Counted from the first letter of the stretch, positions 17,312 to 27,199 are shown. The stretch is DNA of 36,012 nucleotides from Polaromonas sp. (GCF_012927415.1 NZ_JABBPF010000206.1:1-36012); one strand, 5' to 3'. Numbers and translations: made by a program. Notes: generated from the sequence alone by a model not told the origin.

Positions 17312-19128
17312 GATTGCGCTCCTTCTTCGGCCGTCAGCGCGCTGCGGCGCATACCGGCAAACAATCCACGACCTAAACCGATGCCGTTGCGCTGGCACAA
17401 ATCGTCTGGCATGAGCGCCACCGGGCGAGCGGCCCACTCCGCCTCGGCAACCCTGACATTAAGTTCGCCCGACAGCGCATCGACACGGATCACGTCACCG
17501 TCACGCACCTTGGCCAGCGGACCGCCCGCAACAGCTTCTGGCGACACATGAATGGCCGCCGGCACCTTCCCCGAAGCGCCACTCATTCGCCCGTCGGTGA
17601 CCAGCGCCACCCTGAAACCCTTGCCCTGCAACACCGCAAGTGGCGGTGTAAGTTTGTGCAGCTCAGGCATGCCGTTGGCTTGCGGGCCTTGCCAGCGCAC
17701 CACGCAGACCACGTCGCGTTCCAGTTCGCCTGCGTTAAACGCCACATGCAAAGCCTCCTGAGAGTCAAAAACACGGGCTGGCGCTTCAATCACATGCCGG
17801 TCATCGGGCACGGCAGATACCTTGATCACGCTGCGCCCCAGGTTGCCCCGAAGCAGTTTGAGGCCACCGCTGGGACTGAATGGCCGCGCAACGGGTCGCA
17901 CAATCGTTTCATCTTTGGAGTTGCCCGCGTCATGCCAGACCAGCACCGATGAAGCAGAGCCATCCAGCGCGGGTTCGCGTGTGTACTCGCGGATGCCGCC
18001 ATCCCGCACCGTCAGCACGTCTTCGTGCATGAAGCCGGCATCGAGCAACTCGCGAATCACCAGCCCGGTGCCACCTGCGGCCTGGAACTGGTTCACGTCG
18101 GCGCTGCCATTGGGGTATACATGCGTCAGCAACGGCACCACATCGGACAGCGCCGAGAAATCATTCCAGTCAATCACTATGCCGGCCGAATGCGCCACCG
18201 CCACCCAGTGAATCAGGTGGTTGGTCGAGCCGCCCGTAGCCAGCAGTGCCACCATGGCATTGACGATGGCTCGTTCGTCGACGATCTGGCCGATGGGCGC
18301 AAAGCGTTTTGATTTGATGATGCCAAGCGCGGTACGCGTGGCCTCCCGCGTCAGTTCGTCACGCAGAGCGCCCCCGGGAGCCACGAAAGCGGTTCCGGGA
18401 ACGTGCAGACCCATCGCCTCCATCAGCATCTGATTACTGTTGGCCGTGCCATAAAACGTACAGGTACCGGGGCTGTGATAAGACTTGAGTTCGGCGTCAA
18501 GCAAGCCCTCGCGGCCCACCAGTCCCTGTGCTGCCTGCTCGCGCACGCGCGCTTTTTCCTTGTTGGGCAGACCGGAGGGCATGGGGCCCGCAGGCACAAA
18601 TACCGTGGGCAGGTGCCCGAACTGCAGCGCGCCGATCAACAAGCCAGGCACGATTTTGTCGCAAACGCCCAGCATCAACGCCGCATCAAACATGTCATGC
18701 GACAGCGCCACCGCCGTGCCCATGGCAATCACATCGCGGCTGAACAGGCTGAGCTCCATGCCGCTGGTGCCCTGCGTGACGCCGTCACACATCGCTGGCA
18801 CGCCGCCCGCCACTTGCGCTGTGGCACCGTGCTTGCGAGCTTCATCTTTTATCAACGCGGGATAGCTTTGCAGTGGCGTATGCGCCGACAGCATGTCGTT
18901 GTAGGCGGTGACAATGCCGATGTTTGGCGCGCGTTCGGTCACGACCTTGAATTTGTCGTTCGGCGGCATGCCGGCCACGGCATGCGCAATATTGGCGCAA
19001 CCCATGCGGTCCATGCTGGGCGCGCGCTTGCTGTCCGAGTCCAGCTGCGCCAGATAGGCGCTGCGTGTAGCGCGGCTGCGCTCTACGATCCGCTCCGTAA
19101 TGTCTGAAACTGCTGAGTGAAGAGCCAT
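17302..19128 (-). CDS. edd: 6-Phosphogluconate dehydratase
   Basis: A 608-residue iron-sulfur dehydratase of the IlvD/Edd family, the normal length for Edd. Diagnostic blocks include [62 protein letters not shown] and [15 protein letters not shown]. It dehydrates 6-phosphogluconate to KDPG. An AAGGTGG lies just before the ATG. With eda it forms a two-gene operon; zwf, pgl and hexR are not in the window. Its upstream region carries a HexR-like box and other inverted repeats. It links the gluconokinase branch of the nearby island to central metabolism. Confidence 0.95.
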   Translation of the reverse strand: MALHSAVSDITERIVERSRATRSAYLAQLDSDSKRAPSMDRMGCANIAHAVAGMPPNDKFKVVTERAPNIGIVTAYNDMLSAHTPLQSYPALIKDEARKHGATAQVAGGVPAMCDGVTQGTSGMELSLFSRDVIAMGTAVALSHDMFDAALMLGVCDKIVPGLLIGALQFGHLPTVFVPAGPMPSGLPNKEKARVREQAAQGLVGREGLLDAELKSYHSPGTCTFYGTANSNQMLMEAMGLHVPGTAFVAPGGALRDELTREATRTALGIIKSKRFAPIGQIVDERAIVNAMVALLATGGSTNHLIHWVAVAHSAGIVIDWNDFSALSDVVPLLTHVYPNGSADVNQFQAAGGTGLVIRELLDAGFMHEDVLTVRDGGIREYTREPALDGSASSVLVWHDAGNSKDETIVRPVARPFSPSGGLKLLRGNLGRSVIKVSAVPDDRHVIEAPARVFDSQEALHVAFNAGELERDVVCVVRWQGPQANGMPELHKLTPPLAVLQGKGFRVALVTDGRMSGASGKVPAAIHVSPEAVAGGPLAKVRDGDVIRVDALSGELNVRVAEAEWAARPVALMPDDLCQRNGIGLGRGLFAGMRRSALTAEEGAQSWL

Positions 19129-19165
19129 GCCATCCCACCTTATAACTTTGTGCCAGACTTGATTA

Positions 19166-19180
19166 TGTAACTTTATTACT
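19166..19180. promoter_or_regulatory. HexR-like operator upstream of edd
   Basis: TGTAACTTTATTACT matches the published HexR pattern TGTAATTAAATTACA at 11 of 15 positions, with both TGTAA and TTAC half-sites kept. It lies about 38-52 bp before the edd start codon, where a repressor would act. HexR is the KDPG-responsive regulator of edd-eda in many gamma- and betaproteobacteria. No hexR gene is in the window, so this is inferred from the match and position. Confidence 0.5.
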
Positions 19181-19187
19181 TAAGCGA

Positions 19188-19241
19188 TGGTAACGGGGTA
19201 CCACGCCTGTTCAGCCTCTCATGGTTACTTTGTGGTTACCA
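19188..19241. promoter_or_regulatory. TGGTA/TACCA inverted repeats upstream of edd
   Basis: TGGTAACGGGGTACCA (19188-19203) has 5-bp inverted arms, and TGGTTACCA (19233-19241) is a 9-bp palindrome; a direct GGTTAC repeat sits beside it. TGGT-ACCA palindromes are used by several sugar-acid regulators of the GntR and LacI families. They lie 60-113 bp before edd. The regulator is unknown. Confidence 0.35.
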
Positions 19242-19332
19242 AATTAGGCGTAAAAAAACCCGCAGAGCAATGCCGCTGCAGGTGCTTTCATACTAACCAA
19301 AGCTCGCGCAACCCGGCCAGGCTTGTCTCGGC

Positions 19333-19878
19333 TCATTCAAGGCTGATTTCTGCCCGGCGCGCTTCGGCATCACTGCCGCTGCCATGGACCTGTTCGGTTT
19401 TTTTGACTTCGATCTGCCCTTCTGCCACGCCGGCAGCTTTCAACGCATCACGCACCGCCAGCGCCCGCTGCCTGGCCAGTTCGGCATTTTTGGCAGCGTC
19501 TCCGGTCGCATCGTGAAACCCTGAAATCACCAGCTTGTGGCCGGCCCTGGCACCCTTGAGCAGATCAGCCAGAGCCTGGGTGGCACCTGCCGCAAGATCG
19601 GCCTTGCCGGATGCAAAATAAAACTTCACCACGCCCTGCTCGACCTTGACGGTGGCTGCATCCGAGGCTGCCTGCGCGGCACTGGTGGTCAGTTGCGCCG
19701 GCAACGGGCTCGCTGGCGGGGTTGCCAGTGACGGGGGAACCGCGGCATAGCCGGTTTTCGTAAAGGCAGCATTCCTGGAAACAACCACACCAAGAACCAG
19801 AGCAAGGACCAATGCGATCAGCCCGAAAACAACAAACAATGTCAGGTGTTGCTCGCTGTCATCAGCTTGAGAAAACAT
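19333..19878 (-). CDS. Membrane-anchored OmpA-domain protein
   Basis: A 181-residue protein with one N-terminal membrane helix (about residues 12-34, LTLFVVFGLIALVLALVLGV), a Pro/Ala-rich linker, and a C-terminal OmpA-like peptidoglycan-binding domain (about 78-181) with VKFYFASGKADL, SGFHDATGDAAKNAELARQRA and ending ARRAEISLE. The domain should bind peptidoglycan in the periplasm while the helix holds it in the inner membrane. AGGGAG precedes the ATG. The precise role is unknown. It is transcribed away from the ChaC-like gene, with only 46 bp between the starts. Confidence 0.8.
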   Translation of the reverse strand: MFSQADDSEQHLTLFVVFGLIALVLALVLGVVVSRNAAFTKTGYAAVPPSLATPPASPLPAQLTTSAAQAASDAATVKVEQGVVKFYFASGKADLAAGATQALADLLKGARAGHKLVISGFHDATGDAAKNAELARQRALAVRDALKAAGVAEGQIEVKKTEQVHGSGSDAEARRAEISLE

Positions 19879-19924
19879 CGCTCACTCCCTTTGAAAATAG
19901 TCAACCTCATTGTAAAGTGCGCTT

Positions 19925-20530
19925 GTGCAAACCCCAGCCAAACTGAGCGCCCGATCAGCGGTCCGCCGCGATTCCGCCGAGCTGCTAAAAATCGTCATGG
20001 ACGAATGGGACGGCGAGTCGGACCTGTGGGTCTTCGGCTATGCGTCGCTGATCTGGCGGCCCGAATTCGAATTTTCAGAAGAGCGTTTTGCCACCCTGCA
20101 TGGCTACCATCGCGCACTGAAGATGTGGAGCCATGTGAACCGCGGAACGCCTGCGCTTCCAGGTCTGGTGTTCGGACTCCTGCCGGGAGGCTGTTGCAAG
20201 GGCATGGTGTTTCGCCTGCCACGAGCTCGCGTGGCCGATGCCCTGTCCGCCCTTTGGGAGCGCGAAATGCCCAACGCGGTGTATGACCCGAAATCGCTGC
20301 GCTGCCGCACTTCGCAAGGGGACGTCAGAGCGCTGGCCTTTACCCTGTCAAGACACAGTCCCAGCCATACTGGCGTGCTGAGCGAGGACCGTTATCGGCA
20401 GATTTTCTCCAGCGCATGCGGGCGTTACGGCAGCACCCGGGACTACGCCCAGCTGACCTATGACAAACTGCGCACACTGGGAATTCACGACTCGGCACTT
20501 GGAAAACTGCTGCAACTGGTTGCCCCATGA
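19925..20530 (+). CDS. Gamma-glutamylcyclotransferase, ChaC-like
   Basis: About 201 residues with the family entry motif LWVFGYASLIWRPEFEF, then FSEERFATLHGYHRALKMWS and LWEREMPNAVY, where the Glu of REM is the likely catalytic acid. ChaC-type enzymes release 5-oxoproline from glutathione (Cys-Gly is the other product) in the cytoplasm. The first possible start is GTG 19925; ATG 19997 gives a shorter protein whose start lies just before the fold, and is equally plausible. It diverges from the OmpA-domain gene and precedes pdxH by 63 bp. Confidence 0.85.
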   Translation: MQTPAKLSARSAVRRDSAELLKIVMDEWDGESDLWVFGYASLIWRPEFEFSEERFATLHGYHRALKMWSHVNRGTPALPGLVFGLLPGGCCKGMVFRLPRARVADALSALWEREMPNAVYDPKSLRCRTSQGDVRALAFTLSRHSPSHTGVLSEDRYRQIFSSACGRYGSTRDYAQLTYDKLRTLGIHDSALGKLLQLVAP

Positions 20531-20593
20531 TGCCCCGCGAACCATCGACCCGCAACCGCATGCAGCACCGGGCCCGGTCTTTATACTTCCTTC

Positions 20594-21244
20594 ATGTCAC
20601 AACAAAACCTTCCCATTGCCGACCTTCGCAAAAGCTACGAGCGCGCCGAACTCAATGAAGACGCTTCGGATGCCGACCCATTGGGTCAATTTGACAAGTG
20701 GCTCAGCGACGCCATCGCAGCGCAGGTGCCCGAGGCCAATGCGATGACGCTGGCGACGGTGGCGGGCGATTTACGCCCTTCCACACGGGTGGTGCTGATC
20801 AAGGGTTTTGACGCGCGGGGTATCGTCTGGTATACCAACTACCATAGCCGCAAGGGCGTGGAACTGGCCGGAAACCCTTATGCCGCCTTGCAATTTCATT
20901 GGGTTGAGCTGGAGCGCGTCGTGCGTATTGAAGGTTTGGTGGAGAAAGTCTCCGCCGAAGAAAGCGACGCCTACTTCCACAGCCGGCCACTCGATTCGCG
21001 CATTGGCGCATGGGCCAGCCCGCAGAGTGAAGTGATTTCCAGCCGTAGCGTGCTGGTGGTCAATGCGGCGAAATACGGCGCGAAATTCATGCTGCAGCCG
21101 CCGCGTCCGCCGCACTGGGGCGGCTACCGCCTCAAGCCTGACAACTGGCAGTTCTGGCAGGGCCGGAAAAGCCGCCTGCATGACCGCCTGCGTTATACCC
21201 AACTGCCTGATGCCAGCTGGCTGCGTGAACGCCTGGCGCCCTAA
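20594..21244 (+). CDS. pdxH: Pyridoxamine/pyridoxine 5'-phosphate oxidase
   Basis: A 216-residue FMN enzyme. Conserved blocks are [60 protein letters not shown] (FMN and substrate contacts) and the C-terminal WGGYRLKP...[11 protein letters not shown]. It oxidises PNP or PMP to pyridoxal 5'-phosphate. The stop overlaps the end of the convergent folK gene by 4 bp, so neither gene has a terminator of its own in the space between them. Confidence 0.96.
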   Translation: MSQQNLPIADLRKSYERAELNEDASDADPLGQFDKWLSDAIAAQVPEANAMTLATVAGDLRPSTRVVLIKGFDARGIVWYTNYHSRKGVELAGNPYAALQFHWVELERVVRIEGLVEKVSAEESDAYFHSRPLDSRIGAWASPQSEVISSRSVLVVNAAKYGAKFMLQPPRPPHWGGYRLKPDNWQFWQGRKSRLHDRLRYTQLPDASWLRERLAP

Positions 21245-21792
21245 ACCGTCTGTGCCATCAAGGGCTCAATCCGCTCGATGGCCTGGTGCTCCACCGCCTT
21301 TAGCTGTTCAGCGCTCACCTCGCCGGGGGCAATTTCAGCCAGCGGCACAAGCACGAATGCCCGCAGCGCCATGCGCGGATGCGGTACCGTAAGCCAGACC
21401 GAATCGATACGGGCGCTGCCATACAACAGCAGGTCCAGATCCAGAGTACGCGGCGCGTTGCGGTAAGGTCGTTCGCGCCCGGCCAGCAATTCAAGCGCTT
21501 GCAGCTGGGCAAGCAAGTCCGGCGCACTCAGGCCGGTCTCGATGGCCACCACCGCATTGACATAATCGGCACCCCGTGCACGGGCTTCGTCGCCGGAATC
21601 GGTGTCCAGCGGTGAGGTTTTGTAGAGGCTGGAAGCTTGATGAACGCGGGTCTGCGGCAAGCCGTGCAAGGCCTTCACGGCCCACCGCAAAGCAACCACC
21701 GCATCGCCAAGATTGGCGCCCAAAGCGACGTACGCAACGACTAAGGAAGATTGACGACGCGATTCGCCCCGCTGCTGATCACCGACCCGCAT
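21241..21792 (-). CDS. folK: HPPK (6-hydroxymethyl-7,8-dihydropterin pyrophosphokinase)
   Basis: A 183-residue protein with [57 protein letters not shown] (the DLDLLLY metal-binding block) and [16 protein letters not shown], all standard for HPPK. It transfers pyrophosphate from ATP to the pterin in folate synthesis. The frame is open to 21873 inside pcnB, but ATG 21792 lies 16 bp after the pcnB stop and leaves a normal length. pcnB-folK is a common pair in proteobacteria. Confidence 0.93.
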   Translation of the reverse strand: MRVGDQQRGESRRQSSLVVAYVALGANLGDAVVALRWAVKALHGLPQTRVHQASSLYKTSPLDTDSGDEARARGADYVNAVVAIETGLSAPDLLAQLQALELLAGRERPYRNAPRTLDLDLLLYGSARIDSVWLTVPHPRMALRAFVLVPLAEIAPGEVSAEQLKAVEHQAIERIEPLMAQTV

Positions 21793-21808
21793 TGTCAAAC
21801 CGCCGCAT

Positions 21809-23458
21809 TCAGGCGCTGCCGGTCGCGTCTGGCCCTGCACGCTCGCCGGCACTGCCTTCGCCCTCGGCGGCATCGGGCGCCGCCCGGCTGGTGGGTTTAC
21901 GGCGGCGACGGCGTTTTTTGGCGGGTGTCACTTCAACTTCTTCCAGCAATGGACTGGCCGCATCGGTTGCGCCGCGGCTGGAGCCGGAGGAGTCAACCGG
22001 CAAGCCATGGTTGGAACCGACGACACCGGAATCGGGTCGCTTTACCCTAACCCGCGCATGCTGCGGCTTTTTCAATTGTGCCTCGCGCACGGCTTCAATC
22101 ATCTCGTGACGCTCGTCGTCGTAGGCGGTGCTGAATTTTTCCCACCATTCGGCCAGCGCTGGGTCAATCTCACCGATCTGACCGCGCAAACGCAAAAAAT
22201 CAAAACCTGCGCGAAAGCGCGGCTGATCCAGCAGCGAGTAAGGTGAGCTGCCGACACGCTTTTCAAAACGCGGCTGCATGGTCCAGATTTCGCGCATGTC
22301 GATTCCCAGCTTGCCGCGTCCCGATACATCGCCAATTTTGGCGTTGAAAGCTTCGTCAATCGCATCTTGCAAGGCCGGCATGGCGGGCTCGCCGCGCGTC
22401 AGGCGTTTGTCCCAGCCTCCGCGCACATCGGACCACAGCACGCAAGACAACAAAAAGCTGGGCGCTACCGGCTTGCCTTCACCGACCCGGCGGTCGGTAT
22501 CTTGCAACGCCAGCTTCAGGAAGGGGTCGTCGGCCATTTCAACCACCACGTCGAGCAAGGGATAAATGCCGGTGCCCAACCCAAGCGCCTTGAGTTGCTC
22601 AATGCTGGCGAGCGCGTGTCCAGTCTGGAGCAGCTTGAGCATTTCGTCAAAAAGGCGTGACTGCGGCACATCAGCCAGCAGCCCCCTCATTTCACGCAAC
22701 GGTGCCGCCGTCTTGTCTTCAAATCTGAAACCCAGCGCATTGAGCTTGGCGGCGAAACGCACGGCCCGAATAATGCGCACCGGGTCTTCACGGTAGCGAA
22801 GCGCCGGATTGCCGATCATGCGAACGATTTTCTTCTTCGCATCGGCAATGCCGTTGTGGTAATCGACCACGATCTGGGTTTCAGGGTCGTAGTACATGGC
22901 ATTGATGGTGAAATCGCGCCGCGCAGCGTCTTCTTCCATTGGGCCCCAGACGTTGTCGCGCAGCACACGGCCGGACGCATCGACAGCGTGTTTCATGCCG
23001 GCGAGCTGGCTTTTGCTGGTTCGCTCGTTGCCGCCGACCTGCTCTGCCAGGCTGCTGTCCAGGTGCGCGCGAAAGGTCGAAACTTCAATCACTTCATGCT
23101 CGCGTCCACGACCATAAATGACGTGGACAATTCGAAAACGCCGGCCAATGATAAAAGCCCGGCGGAACAAGGATTTAACCTGCTCGGGCGTTGCGTCGGT
23201 GGCCACGTCAAAATCCTTGGGCCGCAAGCCCACCAGCAAATCGCGCACTGCACCGCCCACAATGTACGCCTGATACCCCGCCTGCTTGAGCGTATGCACC
23301 ACGTCCATGGCGCGTTCGTCAACCAGTTTGGGGTTGATTCCATGGTCCTTGGCCTCAATGTCGTAACGTTTACCGAAAGGAGATTTTTTTCCCCGTTTGG
23401 GGCCGGACTCTGCGCTGTCTGATTTGCCAAACAGCTTGTCGATGAATTTTTTTATCAT
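21809..23458 (-). CDS. pcnB: Poly(A) polymerase I
   Basis: About 549 residues. The nucleotidyltransferase domain has IVGGAVRDLLVGLRPKDFD (GG motif 68-69 and the metal-binding Asp82/Asp84), followed by the RNA-binding neck (RREDPVRIIRAVRFAAKLN-like, here YREDPVRIIRAVRFAAKLN). The tail is long and basic with KKRRRRRKP, as in other betaproteobacterial PcnB proteins. It adds poly(A) tails to RNAs and targets them for decay. ATG 23458 (MIKKFIDKLFGKS) is preferred to the upstream open frame because homology starts there. It precedes folK. Confidence 0.94.
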   Translation of the reverse strand: MIKKFIDKLFGKSDSAESGPKRGKKSPFGKRYDIEAKDHGINPKLVDERAMDVVHTLKQAGYQAYIVGGAVRDLLVGLRPKDFDVATDATPEQVKSLFRRAFIIGRRFRIVHVIYGRGREHEVIEVSTFRAHLDSSLAEQVGGNERTSKSQLAGMKHAVDASGRVLRDNVWGPMEEDAARRDFTINAMYYDPETQIVVDYHNGIADAKKKIVRMIGNPALRYREDPVRIIRAVRFAAKLNALGFRFEDKTAAPLREMRGLLADVPQSRLFDEMLKLLQTGHALASIEQLKALGLGTGIYPLLDVVVEMADDPFLKLALQDTDRRVGEGKPVAPSFLLSCVLWSDVRGGWDKRLTRGEPAMPALQDAIDEAFNAKIGDVSGRGKLGIDMREIWTMQPRFEKRVGSSPYSLLDQPRFRAGFDFLRLRGQIGEIDPALAEWWEKFSTAYDDERHEMIEAVREAQLKKPQHARVRVKRPDSGVVGSNHGLPVDSSGSSRGATDAASPLLEEVEVTPAKKRRRRRKPTSRAAPDAAEGEGSAGERAGPDATGSA

Positions 23459-23554
23459 GATTTTGTAAAACGATGCCCAGCAAGCCCGGGTTGCGCGGCA
23501 GCAACCTCGGCCCCACCGGGTCGGGACCATCCGCCGTTGCGCAGTCCCCGAAGA

Positions 23555-24229
23555 TTAAAACAGATCAAGTATGCGCCATCCGCGCTCGGTGGCCAGCGCA
23601 CGCAGGCGCTCATCCGGGTTGGTCGCAACCGGCAAGGAAACCTTCTCCAGCAAGGGAAGATCGTTCATGGAATCTGTATAAAACGTGGTTTCCACATCGT
23701 TCCAGCCCCATTCGTGGGCGGCGAGCCAGGCTTCGACCCGCGCCACTTTCCCTTCGCGAAAAGAAGGTATACCCCGGATTTCACCCGTAATTTCGCCCCT
23801 GACGTCGCGCTCCAACTCCACCGCGATCAACTCGGTGACACCAAAAGCACCGGCAATCGGGCGGGTCACAAACTCGTTGGTGGCCGTCACAATCACCAAC
23901 GCCTCACCAGCCGCCCGGTGCTGCCCGACCAGGGCCAGCGCCTGATGTGTGATGGATTTTTGCACAACTTCGGCCATGAAACGGGCGTGAGCAGCTATTG
24001 AATTAATAGCGCCTTGCTCACGAATTGCGTGGGTCGCAAAGCGAACATACTCGTGAATATCGAGCGTGCCGGCCTGGTATTGCGCGAAGAATCCGGCATT
24101 GCGGCGCCTGAACTCCAAGCCATCACACCAGCCTAGAGCGAAAGTGAATTCGCTCCATTCGTAATCGGAATCAATCGGGATCAACGTGTGGTCCAGATCA
24201 AATAAGGCTATTTTTTTCTTCTGGGTCAT
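23555..24229 (-). CDS. HAD subfamily IB phosphatase (SerB-like)
   Basis: A 224-residue HAD hydrolase. Motif I is FDLDHTL with nucleophile Asp11 and acid Asp13; motif II is VTATN; motif III/IV is FYTDSMNDLPLLE. The W-rich cap (SEFTFALGWCDGLEF) fits the IB group that includes SerB and histidinol-phosphatase-like enzymes; the substrate is not known. The ATG overlaps the hda stop by 4 bp (ATGA), a translational coupling. A copy of the 17-nt palindromic repeat lies in frame in the cap region, encoding part of EQGAINSIAAH. Confidence 0.85.
   Translation of the reverse strand: MTQKKKIALFDLDHTLIPIDSDYEWSEFTFALGWCDGLEFRRRNAGFFAQYQAGTLDIHEYVRFATHAIREQGAINSIAAHARFMAEVVQKSITHQALALVGQHRAAGEALVIVTATNEFVTRPIAGAFGVTELIAVELERDVRGEITGEIRGIPSFREGKVARVEAWLAAHEWGWNDVETTFYTDSMNDLPLLEKVSLPVATNPDERLRALATERGWRILDLF
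23994..24010 (+). repeat. 17-nt palindromic repeat inside the HAD phosphatase gene
   Basis: GCTATTGAATTAATAGC, with 6-bp arms GCTATT/AATAGC, followed by GCCTTGCTCACG. It sits inside the coding sequence on the opposite strand and is read without breaking the frame. Confidence 0.7.
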
Positions 24230-24933
24230 TGACTTTCCAGCATCGATTTAAGCAGCGGAATCGTGACGGCACGCTTGGTCTGCAGGGCGTAGCCGTCCAG
24301 CTGGTCCAGCAATTGCATAAGGCTCCCCAGGTCCCGCGAAAAGCGTGTCAGCATGAAATCCATCACTTCGTCGCTTAAAAAAACGCCACGTGCATCGGCT
24401 TCACGCCGGAGCACGGAGCGACACTCGACCTCGCTCAGAACCTGCAGGGCGAAAACATGGCCCCAACCCAGACGCGAACGCAGGTCCTCGCGCAGGACCA
24501 GATCAGCCGGCGGCACGTTGCCAGCAGCCAACACCCAGCGCGGATTTCCGTCGGCGGCGTTCAGCGCGTTGACAAACCAGTTGAAAGCCACGCGCTGCTG
24601 AACTGCCGTATATAGATGGCAGTCGTCAAGAATGACGACCGACCAGGACTCGTCAAACTCCGGCGGCTCCAGCATGGAGGCGTCCATCCGGCCAGTTGAA
24701 GCACCCTGGCCGCGCAGGATTTCGCTGACGGCCTTGAGCAGATGCGTCTTCCCGCTGGCCGCCTCGCCCCACAGGTAAGTGGGCACCGGCGAACGCAGCG
24801 GATTGGCGGCCGAGAGCTCAAGGTGCCTGACCGCAGCCGCGTTCGGCCCGCTAAAAAAATTAGCGAACGAAGGGTCGGATGCCAGTCCGATATCCAGTGC
24901 GATTTGCTTCATGCCGATCGTTGTCATGCTCAT
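24226..24933 (-). CDS. hda: DnaA regulatory inactivator Hda
   Basis: A 235-residue AAA+ protein related to the DnaA core. The start region has QIALDIGL, a likely clamp-binding peptide like QLSLPL of E. coli Hda. Walker A is GEAASGKTHLL (56-66), Walker B VVILDDCHLY, and the C-terminal part has LTRFSRDLGSLMQLLDQLD. With the DNA-loaded clamp it stimulates DnaA-ATP hydrolysis and limits initiation. The start overlaps the stop of the upstream transporter (ATGA); ATG 24912 (MKQIALD) is an alternative start nearer the usual N-terminus. Confidence 0.92.
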   Translation of the reverse strand: MSMTTIGMKQIALDIGLASDPSFANFFSGPNAAAVRHLELSAANPLRSPVPTYLWGEAASGKTHLLKAVSEILRGQGASTGRMDASMLEPPEFDESWSVVILDDCHLYTAVQQRVAFNWFVNALNAADGNPRWVLAAGNVPPADLVLREDLRSRLGWGHVFALQVLSEVECRSVLRREADARGVFLSDEVMDFMLTRFSRDLGSLMQLLDQLDGYALQTKRAVTIPLLKSMLESQ

Positions 24934-26000
24934 CCGTTATAGAGCTTGCTGGTCATATAACTTGCACGCAGACGCCGGATCGCAACCAGCAGCACGGCAC
25001 TGGCGGGCAACGCAATCAGCACGCCGATAAATCCGAGCAACTGGCCAAAAGCGAGCAAGGAAAAAATGGCGACCAGCGGGTGCAAGCCGATGCGTTCGCC
25101 AACCAGGCGGGGCGTCAGGAAGAAACTTTCAACCAATTGACCGGCACCATAAACGCCCACGACCACCAATACACCGTATAGGTTGCCAAACTGCAAAATC
25201 CCGGCCAGGAAAGCCAGCAACAGGCCCAGACCAAAGCCCAGGTACGGAATGAAAAAGGCCAGCCCGGTGAATACGCCCACCGGCACGGCCAGATCAAAGC
25301 CGAACAGCGCCAGTGCCACACTGAAATATACCGCCAGCACCCCCATTACGAGCAGTTGTCCACGCAGATATTGGCCCAGTACCGAGTCGGCTTCATCAAT
25401 AAAGCTGTCAAACGACTGGCGCAGTTTGGGAGGCACCAGCTCGATGATGACCGCGACAAAACGATTCCAGTCCTTGAGCAAAAAGAACAGCGCCACCGGA
25501 ATCAACACCAGATTGCCCACAATCGCCAGCGCCACGCTGCCACCCAGCTTGAGCGAGGACAGGACCGAACCCATGGCTTCTTCCCAATTGGTATTGAGGT
25601 ATTTAAGAATAAAGGCCTTGATGCTGCCCACATCCAGTGCCACATTGACGCCAAACTGCGCCAGCCACGGACTCAACGCGTTGTTGAGCCGGCCAGCCAG
25701 CAGTGGTAGCTGCTCACGGAGCAAAGGCAGTTCCTTGGCAAAAATCGGAACTACCAGCAACAGGATTGACAGAACAACCAGCACGAACATGGTTTCCACC
25801 ATCAGTACGGCCAACACACGCGGCAATCTGCCCCGGCCCATGTCATCGAGTTTGTCCACCACCGGCGTGAGCGCATAAGCCAGCACCGCGGCCACCACAA
25901 ACGGCGTCAGCACCGGCCCCAGAAACCACAGCGCCAGCACTACCAGCAAGGCAATCAGGCACCAGGTCGCAGCACGTTTTTGGGTAGAAGTGAATTGCAT
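24930..26000 (-). CDS. AI-2E/PerM family transporter
   Basis: A 356-residue membrane protein of the AI-2E (PerM/YdgG) family with about seven to eight helices. Features include two N-terminal helices (CLIALLVVLALWFLGPVL), a polar central region (about 95-150), and conserved GLAFFIPYLGFGLGLLLAF plus LTPRLVGERIGLHPLVAIF. Members are proposed exporters of small molecules or ion antiporters; the substrate here is unknown. The stop overlaps the hda start, giving a tightly coupled transporter-hda-HAD operon. Upstream, a GCTTGC...GCAAGC hairpin lies near 26017. Confidence 0.88.
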   Translation of the reverse strand: MQFTSTQKRAATWCLIALLVVLALWFLGPVLTPFVVAAVLAYALTPVVDKLDDMGRGRLPRVLAVLMVETMFVLVVLSILLLVVPIFAKELPLLREQLPLLAGRLNNALSPWLAQFGVNVALDVGSIKAFILKYLNTNWEEAMGSVLSSLKLGGSVALAIVGNLVLIPVALFFLLKDWNRFVAVIIELVPPKLRQSFDSFIDEADSVLGQYLRGQLLVMGVLAVYFSVALALFGFDLAVPVGVFTGLAFFIPYLGFGLGLLLAFLAGILQFGNLYGVLVVVGVYGAGQLVESFFLTPRLVGERIGLHPLVAIFSLLAFGQLLGFIGVLIALPASAVLLVAIRRLRASYMTSKLYNG

Positions 26001-26082
26001 AAGACCTCGGGTAGAGCTTGCATGCGCAAGCCTGGAAAAGGCCGCCGGATGGGAGCCTTTAGAATCGCAGGCTGAATTCTAT

Positions 26083-26099
26083 CGGGCTTGCAGAACTGC
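26083..26099 (+). repeat. 17-mer shared with the dehydratase promoter region
   Basis: CGGGCTTGCAGAACTGC before purM is identical to 10040-10056, before the sugar-acid dehydratase. Both are in the same orientation relative to the plus-strand gene, 57 and 85 bp upstream. Its meaning is unknown. Confidence 0.6.
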
Positions 26100-26155
26100 T
26101 TCAGGCCGCCGCCCGCCCGCCAGAACGCACCCCTACCGCATTAAAACCTGACACC

Positions 26156-27199
26156 ATGACAACTTCCTCCTCTACTCCCCTGAGCTACAAAGACGCTGGC
26201 GTTGACATTGACGCGGGTGACGCCCTGGTCGAACGCATCAAGCCGCTGGCAAAAAAAACCATGCGCGAAGGCGTGCTGGCGGGCATTGGCGGCTTTGGCG
26301 CGCTGTTCGAGGTACCCAAGCGCTATAAGGAACCGGTGCTGGTCAGCGGCACCGACGGCGTGGGCACCAAGCTGAAGCTGGCTTTTGAATGGAATATGCA
26401 CGACACCGTGGGTATTGACCTGGTGGCCATGAGCGTCAATGACGTGCTGGTGCAAGGCGCCGAACCGCTTTTTTTTCTGGATTACTTTGCCTGCGGCAAG
26501 CTCGATGTGGACACAGCGGCAGCCGTCGTTGGCGGGATTGCAAAAGGCTGTGAGTTAAGCGGTTGCGCGCTGATTGGCGGCGAAACCGCTGAAATGCCCG
26601 GCATGTATCCCACTGGCGAATACGACCTGGCCGGATTTGCCGTCGGCGCGGTTGAAAAATCAAAAATACTGACCGGCAAGGACGTCATGGCCGGTGACGC
26701 CGTGCTCGGCCTGGCCAGCAGCGGCGTGCATTCCAACGGTTTCAGCCTGGTGCGCAAATGCATCGAACGCGCTGGAGCCGACTTGCCCGTCACGCTGGAC
26801 GGAAAACCTTTCCGGGAGGCGCTGATGGAGCCGACCCGCCTGTACGTGAAAAACGTGTTGGCGGCGCTGGCGGCACACCCGATCAAGGCGCTGGCCCACA
26901 TCACCGGCGGCGGCCTGCTTGAAAACATTCCACGCGTGCTGCCTGAAGGCAGCGCTGCGCATCTGACAAAAGGCAGCTGGCCGCAAACCGAGCTGTTTGC
27001 CTGGTTACAAAAGACCGCGGCTATTTCCGATTTTGAGATGAACCGCACCTTTAACAACGGCATTGGCATGGTGGTGGTGGTGGGTGCCGCCAGCGCCGAG
27101 GCCACGGCTCAGACCCTGCGTGAAGCCGGTGAACAGGTTTATGAGATTGGCGTGATTGCTGCGCGCGCCGACGGCGCTGCAGCCGTCATCGTCAGCTGA
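26156..27199 (+). CDS. purM: Phosphoribosylformylglycinamidine cyclo-ligase (AIR synthetase)
   Basis: A 347-residue purine-pathway enzyme. The start [17 protein letters not shown], the block [16 protein letters not shown], the metal/ATP loop [19 protein letters not shown] and [13 protein letters not shown] are all classical PurM. It closes the imidazole ring of AIR using ATP. It is a single gene here, diverging from the AI-2E transporter and converging with the SirB1-like gene. Confidence 0.97.
   Translation: MTTSSSTPLSYKDAGVDIDAGDALVERIKPLAKKTMREGVLAGIGGFGALFEVPKRYKEPVLVSGTDGVGTKLKLAFEWNMHDTVGIDLVAMSVNDVLVQGAEPLFFLDYFACGKLDVDTAAAVVGGIAKGCELSGCALIGGETAEMPGMYPTGEYDLAGFAVGAVEKSKILTGKDVMAGDAVLGLASSGVHSNGFSLVRKCIERAGADLPVTLDGKPFREALMEPTRLYVKNVLAALAAHPIKALAHITGGGLLENIPRVLPEGSAAHLTKGSWPQTELFAWLQKTAAISDFEMNRTFNNGIGMVVVVGAASAEATAQTLREAGEQVYEIGVIAARADGAAAVIVS

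Noticed and set aside
16526-17551. A 341-codon open frame opposite eda
   Set aside because: Spans the IS remnant, eda and the end of edd with no protein features; eda is clearly the coding strand.
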